58,559 bases of DNA from NCBI GenBank assembly GCA_947629925.1, contig CANRFO010000016.1, positions 1 through 58,559 on the forward strand, in the 5' to 3' direction. A program made the position numbers and the translations under genes. Numbering within the stretch: the stretch's first letter is position 1; each line of letters starts with the position of its first letter. Below, piece by piece: positions 35,041-45,021 of this stretch. The stretch comes from an uncultured Ruminiclostridium sp. (GTDB taxonomy: Bacteria; Bacillota; Clostridia; Oscillospirales; Ruminococcaceae). Below the pieces are notes generated by a model. That model was not told the DNA's origin, did not search any database, and saw only the letters and a program-made list of their open reading frames with translations.

Positions 35041-36735
35041 ATGGGATTTTTCAGACGGAGAGAAACAAGAGAAATACACGACCAAACGGAAACGGCTCAG
35101 GCGGTGGTAATGGACACAAACGGGCTGCTGTCAGCTATGAGGGAAAGCGACAGCATATCGGTAAATGACGCTATGCAGGTGCCTTGTTTCGCCTCCTGCG
35201 TTTCCTTTCTCTCGTCCACCGTCGCTATGCTGCCGATAAAGCTGTACAGAGAGGGCGAGGGAGAAACGGCGGAAGTGACTGACGATCCCCGCGTCAGGTT
35301 TCTCAACGACGAGTCTGGGGACGTACTGGACAGCTTTCAGATGAAATCCGCTTTCGTTTCGGACTATCTCGTATACGGAAACGGCTATATCTACATAGAT
35401 ATGGGCGGAAACAAGGTCAAGGGGCTGTACTATGTGGACGCTCGGAACGTGAGCTACCGAATAAACTCAGATCCCATATTTAAAAGCGCCTCGTATATGG
35501 TCCAAGGGAAGAAGTATCCCACATACCGTTTTATCTCGCTTCTCAGAAAAAGCAAAAACGGCGTGACGGGAACGGGAATTTTCGACGAGGGCAAGGAGAC
35601 GCTTGCCACTGCCTACAACACAAAAATATACCAGCACTACAACGTACTCAACGGCGGGAACAAGAACGGTCTGCTGCAATCTCAGCGGCAAATAACGCAG
35701 GAAGCGCTGGATGTGCTGAAAGAAAAGTGGAGACTGTTCCGCAGCAACAAGAACAGAGAGCCGATGGTGCTGAACAACGGGCTTGAGTTCAAGGAAATTT
35801 CGGCGACAAGCGTTGAAATGCAGTTAAACGAGCATATAAAGACCAACAATGAGGAAATATGCCTGCTGTTCGGGCTGGCACCTGAAATAATCAGCGGCAA
35901 GGCTGACGCAGACAGCTTTTCCGACGGCGTGAGAACGGCGGTACAGCCTATTATTGAGGCGCTTCAGTGCGCGCTTAACCGCTGTTTGCTCCTTGAAGAA
36001 GAAAAGGAAAAAATGTACTTTGCATTTGACACAACGGAACTGCTCAAGGGGGATATACTCAAGCGCTATCAGGCGTACCAGATAGCGCTTGCTTCCAATT
36101 TTATGCAGATAGACGAGGTGCGCTACAAGGAAGATCTGCCGAAGCTGGGCTTTAATTATGTGAAGCTGGGGCTGTCAGATGTGCTGCTGGACATTAAAAA
36201 TAAGACGGTCTATACGCCCAACACCAACCAGACAGCGAAAATCGGAGCGCAGGGGTTGAAAAATGAGGAGAACAGTGGTATAATCGAAAAAGCGGAGGAA
36301 AAGCGGTATAACGATAAGCACGACCCGAAAACGGGAAAGTTTGCGAGTAAGGACGGCGGAAACCTGCCGACGAGCAGTCAAGAAGGACCTTCTCCGACCG
36401 GTGCCAATGAGTTTGAGGTAAAAGGCTTTGTCAATAAGCAGAAACTGAATAATCACTGGAAAGACCATGGAGAAGAATACAAAAAGGAAGGTATAATAAC
36501 CACTAAAGAGGCATACGAAAAAAGAGCATTACAGCTGATAGAGTCACCTGTTGGCGGCAGCATAAAGGGACACCTTGACAAGGACGGTCATGTTGTAAGA
36601 TATGACGAGAGGACAAACGATTTCGTTAAGGGCAGTCTGAAAAAAGGGATTATTACTATGTTTAAGCCGATAGATGGCAAAGCGTATTACGTTGATAGAA
36701 GAAAGGGTGATATAGAACATGGCGGAAAAGCTTAA
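35041..36735 (+). CDS. Phage portal protein fused to a C-terminal BECR-type nuclease toxin domain
   Basis: 564 aa. Residues 1-390 are an HK97-type portal protein (dodecameric DNA gate of the capsid): DAMQVPCFASCVSFLSSTVAMLPIKLY, FQMKSAFVSDYLVYGNGYIYID, NNEEICLLFGLAPEIISGKADADSFSDGVRTAVQP, KGDILKRYQAYQIA. After a linker with NDKHDPKTGKFASKDGG comes a 105-residue domain, about 455-555: NNHWKDHGEEYKKE, AYEKRALQLIESP, HVVRYDERTNDFVKGS, ITMFKPIDGKAYYVDR. This pattern is that of BECR-fold RNase toxins of polymorphic and contact-dependent systems, attached to phage head proteins in many Firmicutes prophages. The next gene, a CPCC protein, overlaps its last 17 bases. Confidence 0.8.
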   Translation: MGFFRRRETREIHDQTETAQAVVMDTNGLLSAMRESDSISVNDAMQVPCFASCVSFLSSTVAMLPIKLYREGEGETAEVTDDPRVRFLNDESGDVLDSFQMKSAFVSDYLVYGNGYIYIDMGGNKVKGLYYVDARNVSYRINSDPIFKSASYMVQGKKYPTYRFISLLRKSKNGVTGTGIFDEGKETLATAYNTKIYQHYNVLNGGNKNGLLQSQRQITQEALDVLKEKWRLFRSNKNREPMVLNNGLEFKEISATSVEMQLNEHIKTNNEEICLLFGLAPEIISGKADADSFSDGVRTAVQPIIEALQCALNRCLLLEEEKEKMYFAFDTTELLKGDILKRYQAYQIALASNFMQIDEVRYKEDLPKLGFNYVKLGLSDVLLDIKNKTVYTPNTNQTAKIGAQGLKNEENSGIIEKAEEKRYNDKHDPKTGKFASKDGGNLPTSSQEGPSPTGANEFEVKGFVNKQKLNNHWKDHGEEYKKEGIITTKEAYEKRALQLIESPVGGSIKGHLDKDGHVVRYDERTNDFVKGSLKKGIITMFKPIDGKAYYVDRRKGDIEHGGKA

Positions 36736-36946
36736 ATGTCCTGTTTGCGGCAAGTATGAGTTTGAGGAACATGACGACTTTGATATATGCGAGGTGTGCG
36801 GTTGGGAAAACGATGGGTATCAAGAAGAACATCCCGACTATACAGGCGGCGCAAATATTATGAGCCTTAACCAAATGAAAAAAGCGTATAAAATGGGAAT
36901 GAGCCGAGAGGAAGCAAAAAAAGCTTTTCGCAAAGGCGAGCTTTAA
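36719..36946 (+). CDS. Cysteine-rich CPCC protein behind the portal-toxin gene, candidate immunity protein
   Basis: 75 aa (MAEKLKCPVCGKYEF...DICEVCGW...AFRKGEL). The ATG lies 17 bp inside the toxin gene in another frame, so translation is coupled; this close overlap is typical of toxin-immunity pairs. The protein and its DNA are nearly identical to the chromosomal CPCC gene at 24456-24683 (only a few residue changes). It is followed by a hairpin terminator. A zinc-ribbon protein with immunity function is an inference from position; no structure-function data for the family are assumed. Confidence 0.78.
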   Translation: MAEKLKCPVCGKYEFEEHDDFDICEVCGWENDGYQEEHPDYTGGANIMSLNQMKKAYKMGMSREEAKKAFRKGEL

Positions 36947-36968
36947 ACTCAACAATGAACAACTAAAT

Positions 36969-37006
36969 AAAAAAGCGTTTTGCAATCAACTGCAAGGCGC
37001 TTTTTT
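36969..37006 (+). terminator. Terminator after the toxin-CPCC pair
   Basis: AAAAAAGCG (36969-36977) and CGCTTTTTT (36998-37006) with an inner TGCA/TGCA pair. It separates the portal-toxin-CPCC unit from the following phage gene. Confidence 0.65.
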
Positions 37007-37048
37007 ATTGCAATTTAAAGTTATTACATATTTAAGGAGAATTTAAAC

Positions 37049-37543
37049 ATGAAAATAGAAACAATGGGGTTTGAGGGAACAGAACAGATTGACGCACTGA
37101 TTAAGTTGCTTGAAAAAATAAGCAAAATAGAAATAAAAAGAATATGTAAGGAAGCTGTAAGAGAGGGTTCAAATATTGTTTTTGAAGAGGAGAAAAGAAA
37201 GGTTGGAGAAATGGGAGAAAGAGGATCTGAATATACCAATATGCTTAGATCTTATCAGTACTTCGTGCGTAAACATGGATATTCTGCAAGATGTGGTTAT
37301 GATACGGAGACTATTGAAAATCATATTGAAATATTGATTATGGAATTCGGCAGACCAGGAACAGGAAGGAAAGCCTTGCAAAGACACGGTATCGATAAGA
37401 TAGGTCGGAGAATAGGAGTTATACAACCAGCTGCCAATATACGCAGGGCTTGGTTTGCAACAAGCCAAGAAGTAAAGCACTTTTTAGGCAACTATGTATA
37501 CAATGAACTTAAGAAAGCGTGGGTAAAGAAAAATGGCAAGTGA
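37049..37543 (+). CDS. HK97-gp10-like phage tail completion protein
   Basis: 164 aa, start after AAGGAGAATT. The beginning (FEGTEQIDALIKLLEKISKIEIKRICKEAVREGSNIVFEEEKRK) follows the pattern of the HK97 gp10 family, which plugs the neck/tail terminator and matures tails. The rest is more diverged (EFGRPGTGRKALQRHGIDKIGRRIGVIQPAANIRRAW). Its stop overlaps the start of the tape-measure gene by 11 bp. Confidence 0.65.
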   Translation: MKIETMGFEGTEQIDALIKLLEKISKIEIKRICKEAVREGSNIVFEEEKRKVGEMGERGSEYTNMLRSYQYFVRKHGYSARCGYDTETIENHIEILIMEFGRPGTGRKALQRHGIDKIGRRIGVIQPAANIRRAWFATSQEVKHFLGNYVYNELKKAWVKKNGK

Positions 37544-38362
37544 AGGAAACCGTTATAATCTTGATGTTGTTTTTGGCTTAAATCCAGAAAACTTTACAGA
37601 AGGTGTTTTAAAAATTCAAAAAAAATTAGGCGAACTTAATAGTTCGTTTGAGGAAAACAAGCGAAAAATTTCTGACACCACTAAAGAAATAACAACATAT
37701 AGGGCGCAACAAAAAGCGCTTGCAATGACCATTGAAAATAGTGGACAGGCTACAAAAGAACAAAAAGCCAAAATGAAGGAGCTTACTGACAAAATTACGC
37801 AAGCTACCGCCAACTTAGGACAGTTAAAGGCGGCAGAAACAACCATCAAAACAGAAATTAAGACTACTACTACCGAACTGCAGAAACAGATGGGAGCAAT
37901 TGATAAAAATGCTAATTCTGTCAGTCTTCTTGACAAAGCTCTCAGCAAAATCAGCGCCACCGTGAAAGCGTTTATAGGCATATACGGCGCTAAAAAGCTA
38001 TGGGAACTGCTTATCGGTTCCAACGCCGAAATGGAGCAGTATCAGACGTCGTTTGAAGTAATGCTGGGCGACGCTGAAAAAGCAAAGAAAATGATAGAGG
38101 ACCTGCGAGTGTTCGCCGCAAAAACGCCGCTTGCCATGAACGATGTAATTTCCACGGGAACGCTGCTCATGAACTACGGCGTAGCGGACAATAACCTTAT
38201 CAGCACTATGACCAAGCTGGGCGACCTTGCTTCGGGCAACGCCGAGAAGCTGAACCGTGTTGCGTTGGCATACGGGCAAATGCTTGCAAAAGGCAAGGTG
38301 AGCGGCGAAGAGCTGAGGCAGATGACCGAGGCGGGGGTTCCGCTTCAGGACGCGCTGGCTAA
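37533..38362 (+). pseudogene. Phage tape-measure protein, N-terminal fragment cut by the CRISPR array
   Basis: The first 276 codons encode a coiled-coil start (EGVLKIQKKLGELNSSFEENKRKISDTTKEITTY...), a hydrophobic stretch, then the conserved tape-measure block NAEMEQYQTSFEVMLGDAEKAKKMIEDLRVFAAKTPLAMNDVI...ASGNAEKLNRVALAYGQMLAKGKVSGEELRQMTEAGVPLQDALAK. After LAK the sequence becomes a perfect CRISPR repeat, so the normally 700-1500-residue protein is truncated. Reading continues through repeats as meaningless FQLTRPVWGVT units. Confidence 0.85.
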
Positions 38363-41300
38363 ATTTCAACTCACACGCCCCGTGTGGGGCGTGACTCCTG
38401 ATGATAGGCTTGTTTATTACGCTCTTTCATTTCAACTCACACGCCCCGTGTGGGGCGTGACTCCTGATGATAGGCTTGTTTATTACGCTCTTTCATTTCA
38501 ACTCACACGCCCCGTGTGGGGCGTGACTCCAACATGAAACGAGATAAAATAGCTCTTTTGGCAATTTCAACTCACACGCCCCGTGTGGGGCGTGACGTGT
38601 GGGATAGGGCTGATAAGCTCAGCCCTTCAATTTCAACTCACACGCCCCGTGTGGGGCGTGACCATAGTCCTATACCTCAACGCTGCCATAATGCTAATTT
38701 CAACTCACACGCCCCGTGTGGGGCGTGACGGCCTTGATCGTCGCCGGCTTCTTCACGAGCTGATTTCAACTCACACGCCCCGTGTGGGGCGTGATGCCGG
38801 CGTCGGTTTTCTCGACGCGGATCGCCGCGAGATTTCAACTCACACGCCCCGTGTGGGGCGTGACCGGGTCTTGCCTTTTTCCAGCGCCGCCGTTTTATTT
38901 CAACTCACACGCCCCGTGTGGGGCGTGACGTCCTCGTCGGAATGGTCGTTATCCCTCTTGCCGATTTCAACTCACACGCCCCGTGTGGGGCGTGACCGAA
39001 TGGGCTGATCTGCACCGCCGCCTCTCGCCGATTTCAACTCACACGCCCCGTGTGGGGCGTGACAGGCTCTCGTAGCCGTTCTCGCGGAGCCACTTCACAT
39101 TTCAACTCACACGCCCCGTGTGGGGCGTGACACTGGTGGAATCCCCAAGCGGACGACTTGATTGCAGATTTCAACTCACACGCCCCGTGTGGGGCGTGAC
39201 ACGTTCTACCTCAAAACGAAAATCGAGGATATGATGATTTCAACTCACACGCCCCGTGTGGGGCGTGACCGGCAGTCAAGGCCTGTTGAGTTATGGTGAT
39301 GTATTTCAACTCACACGCCCCGTGTGGGGCGTGACGTCGTTACATTTGACACGGTTGAAGAGGCGAAAAATTTCAACTCACACGCCCCGTGTGGGGCGTG
39401 ACCCTGAGTTCATTTTTCAGAAAATCAAGCAATTCAAATTTCAACTCACACGCCCCGTGTGGGGCGTGACCCCACACGCTCAATAGAGCTTGTGTTACGG
39501 ACAGCCATTTCAACTCACACGCCCCATGTGGGGCGTGACATACAGCGCGCGGCAGATTAAACGCCTCACAAAAAATTTCAACTCACACGCCCCATGTGGG
39601 GCGTGACGCGTGATATAATTACAATAGCAAAAATGCAGGCGGATTTCAACTCACACGCCCCATGTGGGGCGTGACAAATGGCAGCGGCATAATTAACGGA
39701 AAAGTAAGATTTCAACTCACACGCCCCATGTGGGGCGTGACTACGCTGGAGCTTACGGACAGACTGGACGATACAGAATTTCAACTCACACGCCCCATGT
39801 GGGGCGTGACCGGAGGTTTTGACGATGATTGATTTATCGGTAAAAATTTCAACTCACACGCCCCATGTGGGGCGTGACCAGAGCCTATAAAGCGTCTCGG
39901 TCGCGCAAATAACAATTTCAACTCACACGCCCCATGTGGGGCGTGACTCCACGCTCTCCCAGTTAGGGGTAGGACAAAAAATTTCAACTCACACGCCCCA
40001 TGTGGGGCGTGACACCTCTGACATCTGAGCAACAAAATCATCATCAGAAAATTTCAACTCACACGCCCCATGTGGGGCGTGACAACGAGCTTAAAGAACT
40101 CAATGCAGAATATCAGATTTCAACTCACACGCCCCATGTGGGGCGTGACTTTTTTTGCCATAAAAACTCCTTTCAGAAAGGGATTTCAACTCACACGCCC
40201 CATGTGGGGCGTGACCGTTCTGGCTGAACCAGTGATTAACATTGTCGTCATTTCAACTCACACGCCCCATGTGGGGCGTGACCGGCTGTTGCAAATATCT
40301 CAGCCCTGTGAACGCCATTTCAACTCACACGCCCCATGTGGGGCGTGACGACAATGTCCCGTCAGGACGATTTCGCGACCAAAGATTTCAACTCACACGC
40401 CCCATGTGGGGCGTGACCGCGAGCGCGTTGCCAATGCCGAAGCAGCTCTGAATTTCAACTCACACGCCCCATGTGGGGCGTGACGGGCGCTGAGTGACCT
40501 ATATCCTGGAACGCTCATAGATTTCAACTCACACGCCCCATGTGGGGCGTGACGAGAATGTTCAAAACTATGTTGACCCGTCCACAATTTCAACTCACAC
40601 GCCCCATGTGGGGCGTGACACACGGCATTTAAATCCTTTATCGGCAAGAGCAAAAAATTTCAACTCACACGCCCCATGTGGGGCGTGACTAGCATTGACG
40701 CTATCCTCACTGCCGTCTGCAAATTTTAACTCACACGCCCCATGTGGGGCGTGACTATTTCATCTGCATTAGCCTCTTTCACAGGGTCATTTCAACTCAC
40801 ACGCCCCATGTGGGGCGTGACCGACTATACTCACAATTGGCAAAAGCGTAAAGAATTTCAACTCACACGCCCCATGTGGGGCGTGACTTTTCAAAGAATT
40901 AAGAAGCCTTAAACCTGTATATTATTTCAACTCACACGCCCCATGTGGGGCGTGACATTTTTCCTTTAAGACAATGGAACTTAATATTTCATTTCAACTC
41001 ACACGCCCCATGTGGGGCGTGACTATCCTCATATCCGAGCGGCGTGGTTTGAAAAAAATTTCAACTCACACGCCCCATGTGGGGCGTGACCGCTTTATCG
41101 TCCCAGAGGTACACCTTGTCGACAATTTCAACTCACACGCCCCGTGTGGGGCGTGACCGTTTCATACCCCAAAATACGGGAGCTGACCGAAAAATTTCAA
41201 CTCACACGCCCCGTGTGGGGCGTGACTTCCCATTTTGTTCTTCTCCACATCTGCACGCACATTTCAACTCACACGCCCCGTGTGGGGCGTGACCTAGCCG

Positions 41301-44300
41301 CCAATCAGGCGGCTTTTTATTACATAAATTTCAACTCACACGCCCCGTGTGGGGCGTGACCTCTTTGCGTTTTGCTTGCGGTGAATGGCTTGTAATTTCA
41401 ACTCACACGCCCCGTGTGGGGCGTGACTTGCTGTTTCCGCCCTTGCTGTGGCGGCGGCTGATTTCAACTCACACGCCCCGTGTGGGGCGTGACTGGCGGC
41501 GACAATAGTGTTTGCGGCCGACGAGGTAATTTCAACTCACACGCCCCGTGTGGGGCGTGACCAGCTCAGGCGGCGGGCAGACGATAAATATAACATTTCA
41601 ACTCACACGCCCCGTGTGGGGCGTGACATAATTCGTGTTCCCCGCAAGCCCAAACCCAGAAATTTCAACTCACACGCCCCGTGTGGGGCGTGACAATTAG
41701 CGTTAACCTCATAATAGCCTGAACCCTCATTTCAACTCACACGCCCCGTGTGGGGCGTGACCTTGTATCATTTCAAATTATCCTTTCTATCAAAAATTTC
41801 AACTCACACGCCCCGTGTGGGGCGTGACCCAAATCGTCTAAAACCGTTATTATCGGTATAGCATTTCAACTCACACGCCCCGTGTGGGGCGTGACTTCAG
41901 CGGCTTGTTAGGTTTCGGCTTGCAACACATTTCAACTCACACGCCCCGTGTGGGGCGTGACTGTGACGGTTCGCAACTGTTGTTATCGCTCTCGCATTTC
42001 AACTCACACGCCCCGTGTGGGGCGTGACCAGTTCTGGAAATTAAGTCCAAAGCCGAAAATTAATTTCAACTCACACGCCCCGTGTGGGGCGTGACTAAAT
42101 ATTTCTATTTCTTGGAATGTCAGCTTATCATTTCAACTCACACGCCCCGTGTGGGGCGTGACAACTATCAAAAAACACCGTGAAAAACGCTCCTTAAATT
42201 TCAACTCACACGCCCCGTGTGGGGCGTGACTATTCTTCTCAGTCGCATATTGTTCAGGATTTTCATTTCAACTCACACGCCCCGTGTGGGGCGTGACCGG
42301 AACAGCATTAAAATAAAAAAATAAAGACGTTATTTCAACTCACACGCCCCGTGTGGGGCGTGACAAAAATCACGCCTTTCCTGCATTTTTTCTTTATATT
42401 TCAACTCACACGCCCCGTGTGGGGCGTGACGTCAAAATTGAAAAAAATGGAAGTTTCTTTTGAGATTTCAACTCACACGCCCCGTGTGGGGCGTGACTCA
42501 CCAAGGCCGAGCCCTCTGTCATAGGAATTGTATTTCAACTCACACGCCCCGTGTGGGGCGTGACTTTTCTGCCTTCTATTCTTCTTTTGCTCCAATTAAT
42601 TTCAACTCACACGCCCCGTGTGGGGCGTGACCCGCAGGCAAAAAAAGCGTTGATGACCTGGCAAAAATTTCAACTCACACGCCCCGTGTGGGGCGTGACA
42701 TCGGCGTCGTCGCATTTGTCACGATATTTACAATTTCAACTCACACGCCCCGTGTGGGGCGTGACGCACTTCCACTCGTATATTTCGCCATCACAAATAT
42801 TTCAACTCACACGCCCCGTGTGGGGCGTGACCGTACACTCGACCGCGAGGCCGCCGCCGATATAATTTCAACTCACACGCCCCGTGTGGGGCGTGACCGA
42901 TGTTTGCGCGAGGCTCAACGACGGAATGAAATTTCAACTCACACGCCCCGTGTGGGGCGTGACTGGCGCCGTTGTTCCAATTGCCGCCACGATGAAAATT
43001 TCAACTCACACGCCCCGTGTGGGGCGTGACCAGTACACAGTTAATCAGCGGGCAGTTTTACAAATTTCAACTCACACGCCCCGTGTGGGGCGTGACCTGG
43101 CGCCGGAGTGGGAACGGGCCCAGTCGCCAGACAATTTCAACTCACACGCCCCGTGTGGGGCGTGACTTACTAACTCCTTTCATTTTATCGCCCACAGAGT
43201 ATTTCAACTCACACGCCCCGTGTGGGGCGTGACTGTGCTGTAAGCCGAAACCTAACAAGCCACTGAAAAATTTCAACTCACACGCCCCGTGTGGGGCGTG
43301 ACCGGTCTGTAAACCATTTAGGAATATCTTCGGTAATTTCAACTCACACGCCCCGTGTGGGGCGTGACCGTTGACGATTTGACACCGTATGAAAACAACA
43401 CAAATTTCAACTCACACGCCCCGTGTGGGGCGTGACTCGCCGTGTGGCTGCCTCGTATATGGGCGTTATATTTCAACTCACACGCCCCGTGTGGGGCGTG
43501 ACAGGGTGTGGGCAAATGTTAAAAGCACTCTGTCAATTTCAACTCACACGCCCCGTGTGGGGCGTGACAAATCCTGTGCCAATTATTCTGCCTCTCAGAA
43601 AATTTCAACTCACACGCCCCGTGTGGGGCGTGACGGGAGGCAAACATTGAAATATTGCGCCGTGAAAATTTCAACTCACACGCCCCGTGTGGGGCGTGAC
43701 CTACTCCGTTTTTTTCATAGTTTGAAATTCTGCTATTTCAACTCACACGCCCCGTGTGGGGCGTGACATCATACCGATGAAAACAATAATGATTAAGTAC
43801 ATTTCAACTCACACGCCCCGTGTGGGGCGTGACTTCTGGGTCTACTCCAAGCTGTAAAGCAAGGTCAATTTCAACTCACACGCCCCGTGTGGGGCGTGAC
43901 CGTGCAGGAAGTGACCGTTACAGATACAGAAATAATTTCAACTCACACGCCCCGTGTGGGGCGTGACTGGAGTAAATACAATATCGTTAGGATTAGTCCA
44001 ATTTCAACTCACACGCCCCGTGTGGGGCGTGACTGGAGTAAATACAATATCGTTAGGATTAGTCCAATTTCAACTCACACGCCCCGTGTGGGGCGTGACC
44101 CTGAATTGTAAAATAAAACATATTGACAAATAAAATTTCAACTCACACGCCCCGTGTGGGGCGTGACTTTACAATAAAAATTGATTATCTTGATAACACA
44201 AATTTCAACTCACACGCCCCGTGTGGGGCGTGACCAACTACACAAAGAAAACAGATATAATACACTATATTTCAACTCACACGCCCCGTGTGGGGCGTGA

Positions 44301-44969
44301 CAACAGGCACGTCAAGATAGGTATTTCTCACAACATTTCAACTCACACGCCCCGTGTGGGGCGTGACCTCGCTTTGCTCGTTAAGTCTGCGAATAACTAA
44401 AATTTCAACTCACACGCCCCGTGTGGGGCGTGACTTGCAGTTGACTGCAAAATGTGTTTGCCGCTTCAATTTCAACTCACACGCCCCGTGTGGGGCGTGA
44501 CAACTCGCAGGCGTGGAAAGACAAGGCGGAGGAAATAAATTTCAACTCACACGCCCCGTGTGGGGCGTGACTTCGTCCGTTATTTCAATAACATTTCCGT
44601 CGTCATTTCAACTCACACGCCCCGTGTGGGGCGTGACTTCCTCCTGCTTCATCGGTTGGGCGGCGAAAAGGATTTCAACTCACACGCCCCGTGTGGGGCG
44701 TGACAGGGTGTGGGCAAATGTTAAAAGCACTCTGTCAATTTCAACTCACACGCCCCGTGTGGGGCGTGACACGCGCCCACCTCCTTCTGCCTTAGCCATT
44801 CTTCATTTCAACTCACACGCCCCGTGTGGGGCGTGACCGCCTGCGGCGTCGACGAGGTTGCTGGAGAAGATTTCAACTCACACGCCCCGTGTGGGGCGTG
44901 ACAGCAAGAGCTAACAGACAATATGGTAGATAATGTATTTCAACTCACACGCCCCGTGTGGGGCGTGAC
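38363..44969 (-). CRISPR. CRISPR array block 1: 99 repeats, subtype I-C-like
   Basis: By hand count, 99 copies of a 33-bp repeat with 98 spacers of about 33-37 bp. In crRNA sense (minus strand) the repeat begins GTCACGCCCC and ends GTTGAAAT, with a CGCCCC/GGGGCG hairpin, which is the subtype I-C pattern; the leader should therefore lie to the right. Repeats 18-41 (39507-41090) carry CATG instead of CGTG in the hairpin loop (plus-strand view), and the copy at 40723 has one further change (TTTTAAC). Identical neighbouring spacers occur at 38396/38462 and 43968/44034, and one spacer recurs at 43503 and 44705. No cas gene is in the window. Confidence 0.97.
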
Positions 44970-44999
44970 AGCAAGCAATATCTGATTCTTTTCCATTAC

Positions 45000-45010
45000 T
45001 TAAGGATACC
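45000..45010 (+). repeat. Left terminal inverted repeat of the element
   Basis: TTAAGGATACC, 12 bp outside the recombinase stop codon; perfect inverse of 54888-54898. It may be one arm of the recombinase attachment site. Confidence 0.6.
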
Positions 45011-45021
45011 GAAATAATTGT

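Noticed and set aside
38363-44969. Many open frames of 60-140 codons inside the CRISPR blocks with recurring ISTHTPRVGRD, FQLTRPVWGVT and HAPHGACELK units
   Set aside because: These are the 33-bp repeat translated in its frames; a repeat length divisible by three and lacking stops keeps frames open. No ribosome sites and no coding pattern in the spacers.
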